A stretch of 35,723 nucleotides of DNA from Hyphomicrobiales bacterium (GCA_022360615.1 JAKSCL010000044.1:1-35723), one strand, 5' to 3'; shown: positions 1 through 7,844, numbered from the stretch's first letter. Numbers and translations are program-made. The notes: generated from the letters alone by a model not told the origin.

Positions 1-300
1 AGCGACGAGGAGGCCGATGCCTATTTTGCGACACGGCCGAAGGGCTCACAGATCGGTGCCTGGGCAAGCCGGCAGTCGCGTCCGCTTGAAAGCCGCTTCC
101 ATTTCGAGAAGGAGATCGCCCGCTATACCGCGAAGTTCAACATCGGCGCGGTGCCCCGTCCGCAACACTGGTCTGGCTTTCGCATCGTGCCGGTCGAAAT
201 CGAGTTCTGGCAGGACCGGAAGTTCCGCCTGCATGACCGCATCCGCTTCACACGCGAAACGGCAAGCGCGCCCTGGGCCGCGCAAAGACTGTTTCCCTAA
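1..300 (+). CDS. pdxH: Pyridoxamine 5'-phosphate oxidase, C-terminal part (5' end outside window)
   Basis: Frame 1 is open from the first base to the TAA at 298-300 and gives 99 residues. They match the C-terminal half of PdxH, the FMN-dependent oxidase that converts pyridoxine or pyridoxamine 5'-phosphate to pyridoxal 5'-phosphate. Visible family features are the segment [15 protein letters not shown], a conserved W followed by [12 protein letters not shown], and the terminal block RLHDRIRF ending in RLFP, the usual C-terminus of the family. The N-terminal FMN-binding half lies upstream of the window. A short-chain dehydrogenase follows 96 bp downstream on the same strand. The enzyme makes the cofactor used by three PLP enzymes elsewhere in the window, but nothing here shows that they are co-regulated. 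Confidence 0.9.
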   Translation, partial: SDEEADAYFATRPKGSQIGAWASRQSRPLESRFHFEKEIARYTAKFNIGAVPRPQHWSGFRIVPVEIEFWQDRKFRLHDRIRFTRETASAPWAAQRLFP

Positions 301-396
301 TGCGGGGAGACGCACGTCGCGGCCGTTTGTCTCTCGCCTTGCGAAAAGCCGGGAAACTCCTCAAAACAGAGGCATCGGGTTTTCAGGACAGTGGCA

Positions 397-1152
397 ATGG
401 CAACGAACAACGCTGATGACCGCAGAACTCTGCTCCTCACCGGTGCCTCACGGGGGATCGGCCATGCGACGGTGAAGCGTTTTTCTTCCGCAGGCTGGCG
501 CGTCATCACTTGTTCGCGCCAGCCTTTCCCGGAAGACTGCCCTTGGGATGCGGGCCCGGAAGATCATATCCAGGTGGATTTGGCCGACCCGCAAAACACA
601 TGCGAGGCGATCGTTGAAATCAAGGAACGGCTGACGGCCAATGCTGGGCGGCTGAATGCGCTTGTCAACAATGCCGCCATTTCACCGAAATTGGAGGGCG
701 GGGCGCGCATGAATGCCCTCGAGACCGAATTCGAGGATTGGCTCCGGGTTTTTCAGGTCAACTTGTTTGCGGCCATCATGCTGGGCCGCGGGCTGGTTGA
801 TGAGTTGATGGCCGCAACGGGTGCGATCGTGAATGTCACATCGATTGCGGGCAGCCGGGTGCATCCCTTTGCAGGTGCCGCCTATTCCACTTCGAAGGCG
901 GCACTTGCCGCGCTCACGCGGGAAATGGCGCATGATTTCGGCCCCTTGGGCGTGCGCGTGAACGCTATTGCGCCAGGCGAAATCGACACCTCGATTCTGT
1001 CTCCCGGGACGGAGAAGCTCGTCGAGCAGATTCCCATGCGCCGCCTCGGCACCCCGGAAGAGGTTGCGAAAATCATCTATGTACTGTGCACGGAAACCTC
1101 CTCCTACGTGACGGGTGCCGAAATCCACATCAATGGCGGCCAGCATGTCTAG
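397..1152 (+). CDS. SDR-family NAD(P)-dependent oxidoreductase
   Basis: Classical short-chain dehydrogenase of 251 residues, cytosolic, substrate unknown. The Rossmann nucleotide-binding motif TGASRGIG is at about residues 15-22, the structural NNA at 91-93, the catalytic Ser near 149, and the catalytic YxxxK as YSTSK with Tyr163 and Lys167. The end (GAEIHINGGQHV) is typical of the FabG-like classical SDR group. I chose ATG at 397 because AGGA at 384-387 is nine bases upstream; GTG at 391 is also in frame but only three bases from that site. The stop at 1150-1152 overlaps the likely start of the next gene, an EamA exporter, so the two are probably translated from one message. The fold is certain; the reaction cannot be named from sequence. 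Confidence 0.9.
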   Translation: MATNNADDRRTLLLTGASRGIGHATVKRFSSAGWRVITCSRQPFPEDCPWDAGPEDHIQVDLADPQNTCEAIVEIKERLTANAGRLNALVNNAAISPKLEGGARMNALETEFEDWLRVFQVNLFAAIMLGRGLVDELMAATGAIVNVTSIAGSRVHPFAGAAYSTSKAALAALTREMAHDFGPLGVRVNAIAPGEIDTSILSPGTEKLVEQIPMRRLGTPEEVAKIIYVLCTETSSYVTGAEIHINGGQHV

Positions 1153-2113
1153 GACATCCGTTCCGGCCATTCCCGGACCTATACCGGGCCCCGATCTGGC
1201 CGAAGGCGTTCGCCGTTTCAATGCCGCCAGCGTTGGACGGATTTCCGGCACGCTGAAGGCCGCGGCAGCCGGGATGCCGCCGCGGTTCATCGGCATTGTC
1301 TTGATGGTCGCGGCGATGATGCTCATCCCGATCGTCGATACGGCTGCGAAGTATTTGTCCGCCGACCTATCGCCGCTCTTCGTCGCCTTCATGCGTTATG
1401 CGGCGTCCACTGCTTTGATCCTGCCGATTGCATTTGGGCTAAGGGGGGCGGCGAATATGCTGCCGCGAAACGGCTGGGGCATGCATGCCCTGCGCACGAT
1501 GCTCCTCGTCTCGGCCATGAGCTTGTTCTTCGTAGCGCTCACGACGGTGCCGCTTGCCGATGCGCTCGGCGCCTATTTCATCGCGCCGATCGTCGCCGCG
1601 GTGCTGGCGCTCGTGATCCTGAAAGAGCGCTTGACGGCAGGCCGGATTGCGGGCGCGGTGCTCGGCTTTGCAGGTACGCTCCTCATTGTGCGGCCCGGCG
1701 GCGGTATGGAGCCCGGCCTGCTGCTAGCGCTTCTCGCGGGCCTTCTGTTCGGCGGTTATATTATCGCAACAAGGGCTGCGGCCCTGCGCTCAGGCCCGCT
1801 TGAAACGCTTACATTTCAATGCCTTTTCGGTGCGCTTCTCCTGTCGCCTTTCGCAATCCTTTTCTGGGAACAGCCGACCGCCATGCAGTGGGGGCTGATC
1901 GCCCTGATGGGACTTGTCTCGATCACAGGCCATTTCCTGTCGATTACGGCGTTCCGTTTTGCAGACGCTTCAACCTTATCGCCGCTCGTTTATTTCGAGC
2001 TTGTCTCCGGCGCCGCGCTCGGTTTCTTCATTTTTGGCGATAGTCCGGCTCCCATCGTCTGGGCTGGGATCGCTTTGATTGTGACCGGCGGGCTGATCGT
2101 CATCCGGCGTTAG
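1145..2113 (+). CDS. DMT superfamily transporter (EamA domains)
   Basis: Integral inner-membrane protein of 322 residues with about ten hydrophobic segments arranged as two EamA repeats, the drug/metabolite exporter fold. The first 45 residues are polar and Pro/Ala rich (PAIPGPIPGPD) before the first helix (GIVLMVAAMMLIPIVDTAAKYL). The ATG at 1145 overlaps the upstream SDR stop; an in-frame ATG at 1115 would give a ten-residue extension lying inside the SDR gene, so I prefer 1145. The stop lies inside the last codons of a convergent second EamA gene, giving a 14-bp tail-to-tail overlap. The family exports amino acids, nucleotides or amphipathic metabolites; no residue here identifies the substrate. 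Confidence 0.85.
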   Translation: MSRTSVPAIPGPIPGPDLAEGVRRFNAASVGRISGTLKAAAAGMPPRFIGIVLMVAAMMLIPIVDTAAKYLSADLSPLFVAFMRYAASTALILPIAFGLRGAANMLPRNGWGMHALRTMLLVSAMSLFFVALTTVPLADALGAYFIAPIVAAVLALVILKERLTAGRIAGAVLGFAGTLLIVRPGGGMEPGLLLALLAGLLFGGYIIATRAAALRSGPLETLTFQCLFGALLLSPFAILFWEQPTAMQWGLIALMGLVSITGHFLSITAFRFADASTLSPLVYFELVSGAALGFFIFGDSPAPIVWAGIALIVTGGLIVIRR

Positions 2114-3032
2114 TGGAGACGAGGTTCAGGCGGCGGGCCAACCGGCCATCGATGAGGGCAAGCCCTAGAAGGATCAAGCTCATTCCGATGAAGTGATTGG
2201 CGTCAAGCCGCTCATCGAGAAACAAGGCGCCGAGGAGGATCGCACTCGGGGGCACCATGAAGGTTACGAGCGTGGCATTTGTCGCGCCCGCCGTTTCGAG
2301 GATGCGGAAGTAGAGGAGATAGGCGAGCGCGGTCGATGCAATGGCGATCGCGAGGATAGACGCCGAGGCACTCAGCGAGGGAGTGGCAAGCATCCAAGGC
2401 TCGTCGATGATAAGAGCGAGCGGCAGCAGCACAAGGCTCGACATGCACAATTGCCCGGTCGCCACGCTCGTCGGCCTGAGACCCATACCCGCGAAGCGCC
2501 GCCCGAACACGATGGCAAGAGCATAGGAAAGCGCCGCACCCAGGCAAGCAAGCTGGGCCCAGAGATTGCCGGTGAGACCGGCGAGCGCTTCGGGGCCCAT
2601 CAGCACCGCGACCCCGGCGATGCCGGCTGCAATCCCGCTCAGTTTCAAAACGGTAAGCCGCTCATCCGGTAAGAACAGATTGGCGACGACGACTGTAAAA
2701 AGCGGCGTTGTCGCATTGAGAATGGCCGCAAGGCCCGAGGCGATCTGCGTCTGACCCCAGACAAGGAGCGTGAACGGGATCGCATTGTTCAGAACGGCCA
2801 TGATGAGAAAGGCCCGCCAGATAGGCAGGCCGCCTGGAAGGGCGCGGCGGGCAATCCCATGGATGGCCAGAAGAACCAATGCCGCAATCCCCACACGCAA
2901 TGCGACAATCGTAAACGGCGGCAGTTCTTTAACGGCAACACCCGTGAAGAAAAACGAGCCGCCCCACAGAAGCGAGAGAACAACGAGAAGAAACCAGGCT
3001 TCGCCGCCGAGGCGCGGAGTTTGGGTTGGCAT
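2100..3032 (-). CDS. DMT superfamily transporter (EamA domains), convergent to the first
   Basis: Second EamA-type membrane protein, 310 residues, about ten predicted helices in two repeats. The open frame runs further upstream, but the added residues are Arg/Ser/Pro rich and unlike the family. The ATG at 3030-3032 (MPTQTPRLGGEAWF, then a hydrophobic helix) has AGGA about eight bases upstream and is the natural start. Repeat one contains the typical GGSFFFTGVAVKELPPFTIV block; repeat two carries SALAYLLYFRILETAGATNA and ILLGALFLDERL, a classic EamA signature. It shares its last 14 bp with the other exporter on the opposite strand. Sequence divergence suggests it is a separate paralogue and not a recent tandem copy. 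Substrate unknown. Confidence 0.87.
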   Translation of the reverse strand: MPTQTPRLGGEAWFLLVVLSLLWGGSFFFTGVAVKELPPFTIVALRVGIAALVLLAIHGIARRALPGGLPIWRAFLIMAVLNNAIPFTLLVWGQTQIASGLAAILNATTPLFTVVVANLFLPDERLTVLKLSGIAAGIAGVAVLMGPEALAGLTGNLWAQLACLGAALSYALAIVFGRRFAGMGLRPTSVATGQLCMSSLVLLPLALIIDEPWMLATPSLSASASILAIAIASTALAYLLYFRILETAGATNATLVTFMVPPSAILLGALFLDERLDANHFIGMSLILLGLALIDGRLARRLNLVSTNAG

Positions 3033-3179
3033 CACGCGGTTCGTCCTGAGATCTTGCTGGTGCCCGGCGCCGGGTGAGGGATGGCTCGACCATTTACGCG
3101 AATGTGAGCAGTCCAGCCCTCTACTTCTTGCTATCAAAAATCGCGGGCTTGAGGGGGTGAAAAAAGAGCGGGGTCGACA

Positions 3180-3481
3180 ATGCATTTCGCGGCGGCGGTA
3201 TCGGCCTTTTACGGGCTGGTGGCAGTGCTCTTATGGACAGGCGGGTAATGGCCGAAAGCGTAGACCTCCCGCGCCCATTGCCGGATGGCGGTAAGGGGCA
3301 CGCATCCTCGGGCGATATCCGCACAGCGCGCTATCTGGCTCCCACAGACCGTTATGTCCATGCCGTTCTGGGCGACGCGATTGAGAGTGCCGGACGCACC
3401 GCGTCGGGCGCTACGCTTCGTGAGATTGACGGAAGCGGGTATTGTGGAGATCGAACGTGCAAGCCTGGCCGCTCCCGTTAG
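3180..3481 (+). pseudogene. Decayed remnant of an exported VCBS/FG-GAP-like protein
   Basis: An ATG at 3180 opens a 22-residue hydrophobic signal-like peptide (FYGLVAVLLWTGG) that ends in TAA at 3246-3248. In another frame, overlapping that stop, reading continues as MAESVDLPRPLPDGG and then ARYLAPTDRYVHAVLGDAIE, until TAG at 3479-3481. From memory, the segment APTDRYVHAVLGDAIE resembles a rhizobial exported VCBS/FG-GAP repeat protein of several hundred residues; no search was done. A single-base indel near 3240-3248 would rejoin signal peptide and mature part, so I read this as a frameshifted, 3'-truncated gene. After about 3400 no frame continues the family pattern. A genuine small gene of unknown function is the alternative. 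Confidence 0.4.
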
Positions 3482-3602
3482 GGGCAATCTCACGCTTGAG
3501 CGACACGGTGTCCAAGCGGTTGCCGTTGTACCGCTCGTATCCGGTCAAAGAGAAATCGTCCCGATTTCAACAAATTAATCGGGAACTCCACGCACACCCG
3601 CA

Positions 3603-3635
3603 TCCATTTGAGTGCTCTTCGTGCACTCAAATGGA
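3603..3635. repeat. Perfect 13-bp inverted repeat with 7-nt loop
   Basis: TCCATTTGAGTGC at 3603-3615 is exactly complementary to GCACTCAAATGGA at 3623-3635, with TCTTCGT between. There is no T tract on either side, so it is not a standard Rho-independent terminator. It lies in the stretch without obvious genes between the decayed gene and a small hypothetical gene whose transcript would run towards it. Confidence 0.7.
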
Positions 3636-3687
3636 GAAGCCTGCTTGATCGACTGCGTCACATCATAGAGATGCGGCGTCAGAAAGA

Positions 3688-3879
3688 TCAGTCAGTGACT
3701 TCAATATCGTAGCGGGCGCGCGAAGTATGCTGACTGGCGGTCTTGCCTGTCTTCTGCTTCTCGCAATAAGGCGCAGCAGCGGCAACGGCGTGAATTCCGA
3801 TACCCTTATACCGAACGGTCAGCTCATCCGACTTGCGGTCAGTGCTTTCTTTACGCTCACGCATTTCACGGTCCGACAT
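3688..3879 (-). CDS. Small charged hypothetical protein (63 aa)
   Basis: Sixty-three residues. The first 24 are highly charged (MSDREMRERKESTDRKSDEL), followed by a short mixed segment TVRYKGIGIHAVAAAAPYCEKQ and a polar tail. There is no signal peptide or full membrane helix. The ATG at 3877-3879 has GAGGA about nine bases upstream, a credible ribosome-binding site, and two exact 10-bp direct repeats lie just beyond it. I do not recognise the family with certainty; the wording resembles small conserved alphaproteobacterial proteins. No longer frame on the opposite strand looks like a real protein, which supports this one being the coding frame. Function unknown. Confidence 0.5.
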   Translation of the reverse strand: MSDREMRERKESTDRKSDELTVRYKGIGIHAVAAAAPYCEKQKTGKTASQHTSRARYDIEVTD

Positions 3880-3902
3880 TGTTGTTATGTCCTCAGTTCC
3901 GG

Positions 3903-3931
3903 ACTCTTACGATTCACACTTACTCTTACGA
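3903..3931. promoter_or_regulatory. Tandem 10-bp direct repeats upstream of the small gene
   Basis: ACTCTTACGA occurs at 3903-3912 and again at 3922-3931, a 19-bp period (about two helical turns), 24 bp upstream of the small minus-strand gene. An 8-bp inverted repeat, ACGATTCA at 3909-3916 and TGAATCGT at 3950-3957, overlaps them. Same-face direct repeats of this kind are typical of activator or response-regulator sites; the regulator is unknown. Apart from these repeats, 3880-4093 shows no gene. Confidence 0.4.
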
Positions 3932-4093
3932 CCATACTAAGATGGGTGTTGAATCGTGGCGGGACTACGGCAAATGCGACGAAAGTCTTCCCCTGCGGAT
4001 TCACGAGTTATTGCCTATTATTGAGGCGGTTCACGAGATGTTGTGAGGCGTGCAAGTCCTGCGTGTCGCGACCGATCCCGGCAACCCTCCATG

Positions 4094-4378
4094 TCAGTGT
4101 GAGAACACGAGCCGGTCACCCTTGAGGCGGCGATTGACCGTCGGCGGTTCCGGTTGCGGGTTGAGACCAACCCAGCCTGCGGGTTTTGGCGCGTTACGTG
4201 GCGGATGCGCCGCGAAGCGTCGCAAAGCTTGCGACGGCGCAGCGGCGATGACGCTAAAATTTCCAGCCTCGGCCCCTGTGCCATTGGCCGAGGGCGTTCC
4301 GGCGAAGGTGTCTCTTGTTTGCGCGGCGCTGAAAAGCGCAAGCGCCGTCAATGCGATTGCAAAATGGCGTGTGATCAT
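4094..4378 (-). CDS. Small exported protein with LNPQPEPP motif
   Basis: Ninety-four residues. An N-terminal signal peptide (MITRHFAIALTALALFSAAQ, cleavage plausible near residue 26) is followed by a low-complexity Ala/Gly/Asn stretch and then the motif VGLNPQPEPP at residues 70-79. I know this proline-rich signature from many small exported bacterial proteins of unknown function. The start was chosen as ATG at 4376-4378, with AGGGAG about eight bases upstream; an in-frame ATG ten codons earlier would weaken the signal peptide. It lies downstream of the aminotransferase on the same strand, but a strong terminator between them suggests separate transcription. Predicted periplasmic or secreted; no function can be named. 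Confidence 0.65.
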   Translation of the reverse strand: MITRHFAIALTALALFSAAQTRDTFAGTPSANGTGAEAGNFSVIAAAPSQALRRFAAHPPRNAPKPAGWVGLNPQPEPPTVNRRLKGDRLVFSH

Positions 4379-4441
4379 TGGTCTTCTCCCTTTGCATGAC
4401 GGAAACACCGGCTTTGCTTGTGTTTGACGGGAGAAGAAAAG

Positions 4442-4465
4442 CAGGCCGGGCCTGATCCCGGCCTG
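4442..4465 (-). terminator. Rho-independent terminator of the aminotransferase gene
   Basis: A perfect 9-bp stem, CAGGCCGGG (4442-4450) with CCCGGCCTG (4457-4465) and a 6-nt loop, lies 30 bp beyond the aminotransferase stop. On the minus strand it is followed by CTTTTCTTCT, a pyrimidine/T-rich tract, as expected for an intrinsic terminator. Confidence 0.8.
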
Positions 4466-4495
4466 ATTGCCGCGTTCAGGAACCGTTTATGCGCA

Positions 4496-5893
4496 TCAGG
4501 CTGCCCGCAATTGGCCCTCAGCAACCCATGCTTCGGTCCGGTCAAGCGCGCGCTCGAGGCGGTCGAAGAGAAGACCGATTTCGTCTTCAGTGATGATGAG
4601 AGGCGGGCAGACGGCAACCGCATCGCCGAGATTACGCAGAATAAGCCCTTCATCCTGGGCATATTTCACGCATTGGCCGCCGACCAGTTTTTTCGGATCG
4701 AAGGCTCGTTTCGTCGCCTTGTCGGCAACGAGTTCGACGGCGCCGATCATGCCCATCCCGCGCGCTTCGCCAACAAGCGGATGGTCAGCGAGGGCTTTCA
4801 GCCGGCTTTGGAACAGCGGTGTCTTCGCGGCGGCCTGCCCGGCAATGTCCTCGCGCTCATAGATCTCGATTGCTTTCACACCGACAGCAGCCGCCACCGG
4901 GTGACCGGCATAGGTGTAGCCATGGCCGAAGGTGCCGATCTTGCGGCTTTCGTCGAGCATCGCCTGATAAACCGGTTCGTTCAGAATGACGCCCGCAAGC
5001 GGCATATAGGCCGAGGTAAGCGCCTTCGCGACGGACATGGTGTCAGGCGTGATGCCCATGGCTTCGCAACCGAACATGGTGCCAAGTCGTCCAAAGCCGC
5101 AGATCACCTCATCGGCAATGAACATAATATCGTATTTGGCGAGCACGGCCTGGACCTTCTCGTAATAGGTCTCAGGCGGGACAATGACGCCGCCCGCGCC
5201 CAGAACCGGCTCCGCGATGAAAGCGGCGACCGTGTCTGGATCTTCCTCCAGGATCATCTTTTCAAGGCTCTCTGCGAGCCGCGTGGCGAACGCTGCCTCC
5301 GTCTCGCCTTCCTCGGCGAAGCGGTAATGGTGGGGGCAGTCGGTGTGGAGAATGCCTGCAATCGGCAGGTCGAAATCGGCGTGGTTGGCGGGCAGGCCCG
5401 TCAGGCTGGCGGACGCCACGGTCACGCCGTGATAGCCTTTGATACGTGAAATGATCTTCTTTTTTTGAGGCTTGCCAATCGCGTTGTTATAGTACCATTG
5501 AAGCTTGATCTGTGTGTCGTTCGCTTCCGAGCCCGAGGAGCAGAACAGCACCTTCGACATCTCGCCTGGCGCAAGTTCCTTCAGCTTTTCCGACAGTTCG
5601 ATGGCCGGGTCATGGCTTTTGCCGCCGAAGACATGCGTGTAGGGGAGGCGGCGCATCTGTTCGGTCGCCGTTTCGATGAGTTCCTCATTGCCGTAGCCCA
5701 GCGCCGTGCACCACAGCCCGGCCATGCCTTCGATCAGCTTGTTGCCGTTCGAATCCCAGACATAGACGCCTTCACCGCGCTCAAGCACGAGCGGGCCGGT
5801 TTCGCGATGGGTGGCAAGGTTGGTGTAGGGGTGGATCACCGTCTCGATATCGCGGACGGCGAGGTTGGAAAGGGGCTGGTGCTGCGCATTCAT
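4496..5893 (-). CDS. Class III (omega) aminotransferase, pyruvate-type
   Basis: Fold-type I PLP enzyme of 465 residues, the usual length for omega-transaminases that move an amino group from an amine or omega-amino acid to pyruvate or another keto acid. Visible motifs: the substrate-pocket [12 protein letters not shown] near residue 60, [12 protein letters not shown] (phosphate binding), YHGVTVAS, the [12 protein letters not shown] motif with the Asp that contacts the pyridine nitrogen, and [15 protein letters not shown] with the Schiff-base Lys. The start is ATG at 5891-5893 with GGAG nine bases upstream; an in-frame TTG three codons earlier is less likely. It has its own terminator downstream and a leader with complementary segments upstream, so its expression may be controlled after initiation. 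Amine, taurine or beta-alanine are possible donors; sequence alone does not decide. Confidence 0.9.
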   Translation of the reverse strand: MNAQHQPLSNLAVRDIETVIHPYTNLATHRETGPLVLERGEGVYVWDSNGNKLIEGMAGLWCTALGYGNEELIETATEQMRRLPYTHVFGGKSHDPAIELSEKLKELAPGEMSKVLFCSSGSEANDTQIKLQWYYNNAIGKPQKKKIISRIKGYHGVTVASASLTGLPANHADFDLPIAGILHTDCPHHYRFAEEGETEAAFATRLAESLEKMILEEDPDTVAAFIAEPVLGAGGVIVPPETYYEKVQAVLAKYDIMFIADEVICGFGRLGTMFGCEAMGITPDTMSVAKALTSAYMPLAGVILNEPVYQAMLDESRKIGTFGHGYTYAGHPVAAAVGVKAIEIYEREDIAGQAAAKTPLFQSRLKALADHPLVGEARGMGMIGAVELVADKATKRAFDPKKLVGGQCVKYAQDEGLILRNLGDAVAVCPPLIITEDEIGLLFDRLERALDRTEAWVAEGQLRAA

Positions 5894-5913
5894 CGGCGTC
5901 AACTCCGTTGCTG

Positions 5914-5992
5914 GCTAAGGTTCAAGGGTCAGGTGTCAGGGGCGTCCGTGAACCTTAGCGACACCGGCGCTCTTAAAGACATAAGAGGTGCC
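5914..5992 (-). promoter_or_regulatory. Potential structured leader (pseudoknot-like) of the aminotransferase mRNA
   Basis: Read on the minus strand just before the aminotransferase: GGTGTC (5965-5960), GCTAAGGTTCA (5959-5949), a loop holding GACACC (5937-5932), then TGAACCTTAGC (5924-5914). The two 11-mers are perfect complements and the two 6-mers interleave with them, the topology of an H-type pseudoknot. A third helix lies upstream, where CTCTT (5970-5974) pairs with AAGAG (5983-5987) and GGC (5966-5968) with GCC (5990-5992). The pseudoknot ends eight bases before the GGAG ribosome-binding site. It matches no riboswitch class I recognise and could instead be a DNA operator. Confidence 0.45.
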
Positions 5993-6077
5993 GATGGTGA
6001 AGGCGTGCCGATGGCGCACCAGCGTTCCCGTGCCAAATCGGATGGTCGGGCTTTTACCGCGATTTGTCAAAGGAGCC

Positions 6078-6869
6078 TTATGCAATGGCGCTATGCGGGA
6101 AAGCTGTCCGTGCAAAGCGGAACCGGCCCACGATGTCGAACGTGCTCCCGCTAAGGCTCAGTTGCTCGATTGAGGCGCTTTCGGCTGAAAGCTTGATCCG
6201 GTTGATGGCGGCTGCGTGGTCGCGTGTGCGTTCTGAAAGCGTTCCAGCGCCCACCAGCACGATTTTCGGCGCCTGTTTTGGAAAGGGCACGACGAAGGGT
6301 TCATGCGTGTGCCCGGTGAGTACGAAATCGGCTCCCGCCGAAGCAAGCGCCTCAAGCGCCTTCATGCCGCCGCGTGTCTTTCCCTGAACACGGGAATTGA
6401 CCGGATCGGCAAGCGGATGATGCGCGACAACAAGCCGCCAAACAGCTTTTGAGTTCCGGACCGTCGCTTCGGTTCTCCCAAGATCGCTGCTGCGAATGGC
6501 GCCATGGGCCCAGTTGAGCCGGAACTGGAAGCCGTGCGCGGTCTTCAGGGTGGCAATGGCTGCGAGCGGCGTGGACACCGTTTCCTTGCGGCCAAAATGG
6601 CGGCGGTACCTGAGATACGGGCCGCGCAGTCGGGAAAAGACGTTGATGGCGGGCGCATCGTGATTGCCCGGCGTAACGAGGAGGTTGTGGCCGAGGCCCT
6701 CGGCCCAGATTTTCGCGGCCCTGAATTCGGTTCTTCTGCCGGTTTGGGTGAGGTCGCCGGATATGACGAGCAAATCCGCCGGGGTTTTCTCAAGATATGC
6801 GCCGAAGGCGGCGAGCGCCCGCTTGTCCTCGCGCCCGAAATGGATGTCGGAAACGTGGACGATATCCAC
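6078..6869 (-). CDS. Calcineurin-like metallophosphoesterase
   Basis: Soluble dinuclear-metal phosphoesterase, 263 residues. All five blocks of the calcineurin-like fold are present in order: VSDIHFG (Asp8, His10), ISGDLTQTG (Asp39), TPGNHDAP (Asn69, His70), VVAHHPL and LTGHTHEP. The GTG start at 6867-6869 follows directly on the TGA of the upstream lipid kinase gene (TGAGTG), implying translational coupling and a shared function. The closest functional groups hydrolyse cyclic nucleotides, UDP-sugars or phospholipid head groups. Pairing with a diacylglycerol-kinase-type enzyme favours a lipid-related substrate, but that is inference from context. No signal peptide or membrane segment is visible. 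Confidence 0.9.
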   Translation of the reverse strand: MDIVHVSDIHFGREDKRALAAFGAYLEKTPADLLVISGDLTQTGRRTEFRAAKIWAEGLGHNLLVTPGNHDAPAINVFSRLRGPYLRYRRHFGRKETVSTPLAAIATLKTAHGFQFRLNWAHGAIRSSDLGRTEATVRNSKAVWRLVVAHHPLADPVNSRVQGKTRGGMKALEALASAGADFVLTGHTHEPFVVPFPKQAPKIVLVGAGTLSERTRDHAAAINRIKLSAESASIEQLSLSGSTFDIVGRFRFARTAFPHSAIA

Positions 6870-7706
6870 TCACGCCGCTCCCCAGACCGGTGAGGCCTCC
6901 TTGAGCATGGTAACGGTTGCTTGCGCCGGAACGGTTCTGAATTCCCCATCGATCAGAACGGCGATCCGCTTTGTGCTTGTCACTTCGAAGTCCGTTTCTG
7001 TGAAGAGCATGCTTTGAGGAGAGTTTCGCCATTCTTCGGTGATGGCATCGAAACCCAGACGCAGCAGATCCTGGGCTGAACTGTGATTGAGCGCAGCCAC
7101 TTCGAGTGTGCTGAAATCATCGTGCCGGGCGCTTGCTGTCGCTGTGAAGGCGATGACCGTGTCTCCGGTGACTTTTGCCGCTCGCCCATTTGCCGTTATC
7201 GGATGCCGGGCAATGCTGCGTACTAACGCGTGTTTGGCCTTCGACAAAGCGTCCGTAACCCGGCCTCCGCGAAGCGCTTCCCGGCTTTTTTGCCAGTGCG
7301 CTGCTTCACCCATCAAGGCACAGAGAAAAAACCGCTCACCGTTTATTTCGCCGGCCGGAAACATGCGGATGCTTGGCGTATCGAGCGCGCGCTTCAAGAT
7401 GAGTTCCCAATGGCCGTCGCCGACCGCTGCGCGCGAGAACCAATTCAAGGTACCGCCCGGAAGCGGCAAAACGGGTTGTCTAAGCTTTTCCATTGCAGAC
7501 CTTATGGTGCCGTCGCCCGCATGGACGATCGCCCCGTCGGCTGTAAGCCTTTCTGCCTTTTGAAGAACGCTATCGAAATTGCCGTTCACGGAAAACACCT
7601 CCAGTACGGAGATGCCGCGTTTCTCGCAGGCCGCCTTGATAATCTCGGCATGCCCGTCGCTGGCTATTCCTGATGTCGGATTGATGATGACCGAAACGGT
7701 CTTCAA
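6870..7706 (-). CDS. Diacylglycerol kinase family lipid kinase
   Basis: 278-residue member of the DAGK catalytic-domain family, which phosphorylates diacylglycerol, sphingoid bases or related lipids with ATP. The N-terminus reads IINPTSG, the conserved beta1 motif. The nucleotide loop normally written GGDGT appears here as AGDGT at residues 63-67. The following LPGGTLNWFSR block at 82-92 corresponds to the usual PLGTGNDFAR. The start is TTG at 7704-7706 with GGAG eight bases upstream; no ATG or GTG lies near the conserved beginning. The gene abuts the metallophosphoesterase with no spacing. Substitution of the first Gly in the GGDGT loop is a tolerated but uncommon variant. Substrate unknown. 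Confidence 0.85.
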   Translation of the reverse strand: MKTVSVIINPTSGIASDGHAEIIKAACEKRGISVLEVFSVNGNFDSVLQKAERLTADGAIVHAGDGTIRSAMEKLRQPVLPLPGGTLNWFSRAAVGDGHWELILKRALDTPSIRMFPAGEINGERFFLCALMGEAAHWQKSREALRGGRVTDALSKAKHALVRSIARHPITANGRAAKVTGDTVIAFTATASARHDDFSTLEVAALNHSSAQDLLRLGFDAITEEWRNSPQSMLFTETDFEVTSTKRIAVLIDGEFRTVPAQATVTMLKEASPVWGAA

Positions 7707-7776
7707 TGGATTGTCTCCGCCAAACTGATTAGAGCGTTGGATATAGGTCTGTGTCCTTGAGACGCAAAAAACGAAA

Positions 7777-7795
7777 GGGCCGGAAAAACCGGCCC
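7777..7795 (-). terminator. Rho-independent terminator of the Ser/Thr-rich protein gene
   Basis: GGGCCGG (7777-7783) pairs perfectly with CCGGCCC (7789-7795) across a 5-nt loop. On the minus strand the hairpin is followed by TTTCGTTTTTTGCG, a strong U tract. It is about 50 bp beyond the stop of the gene at 7845-8288 and would insulate the lipid kinase operon from it. Confidence 0.85.
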
Positions 7796-7844
7796 TCGTT
7801 TCAGATCGCGCGTTGAAGCGTCGGCACGTGCGTGCCGTGGATGT

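Noticed and set aside
3285-3578. 97-codon plus-strand frame overlapping the decayed gene
   Set aside because: No recognisable family and no start signal; its 3' part (VRLTEAGIVEIERASLAAPV) looks slightly protein-like but cannot be supported as a gene.
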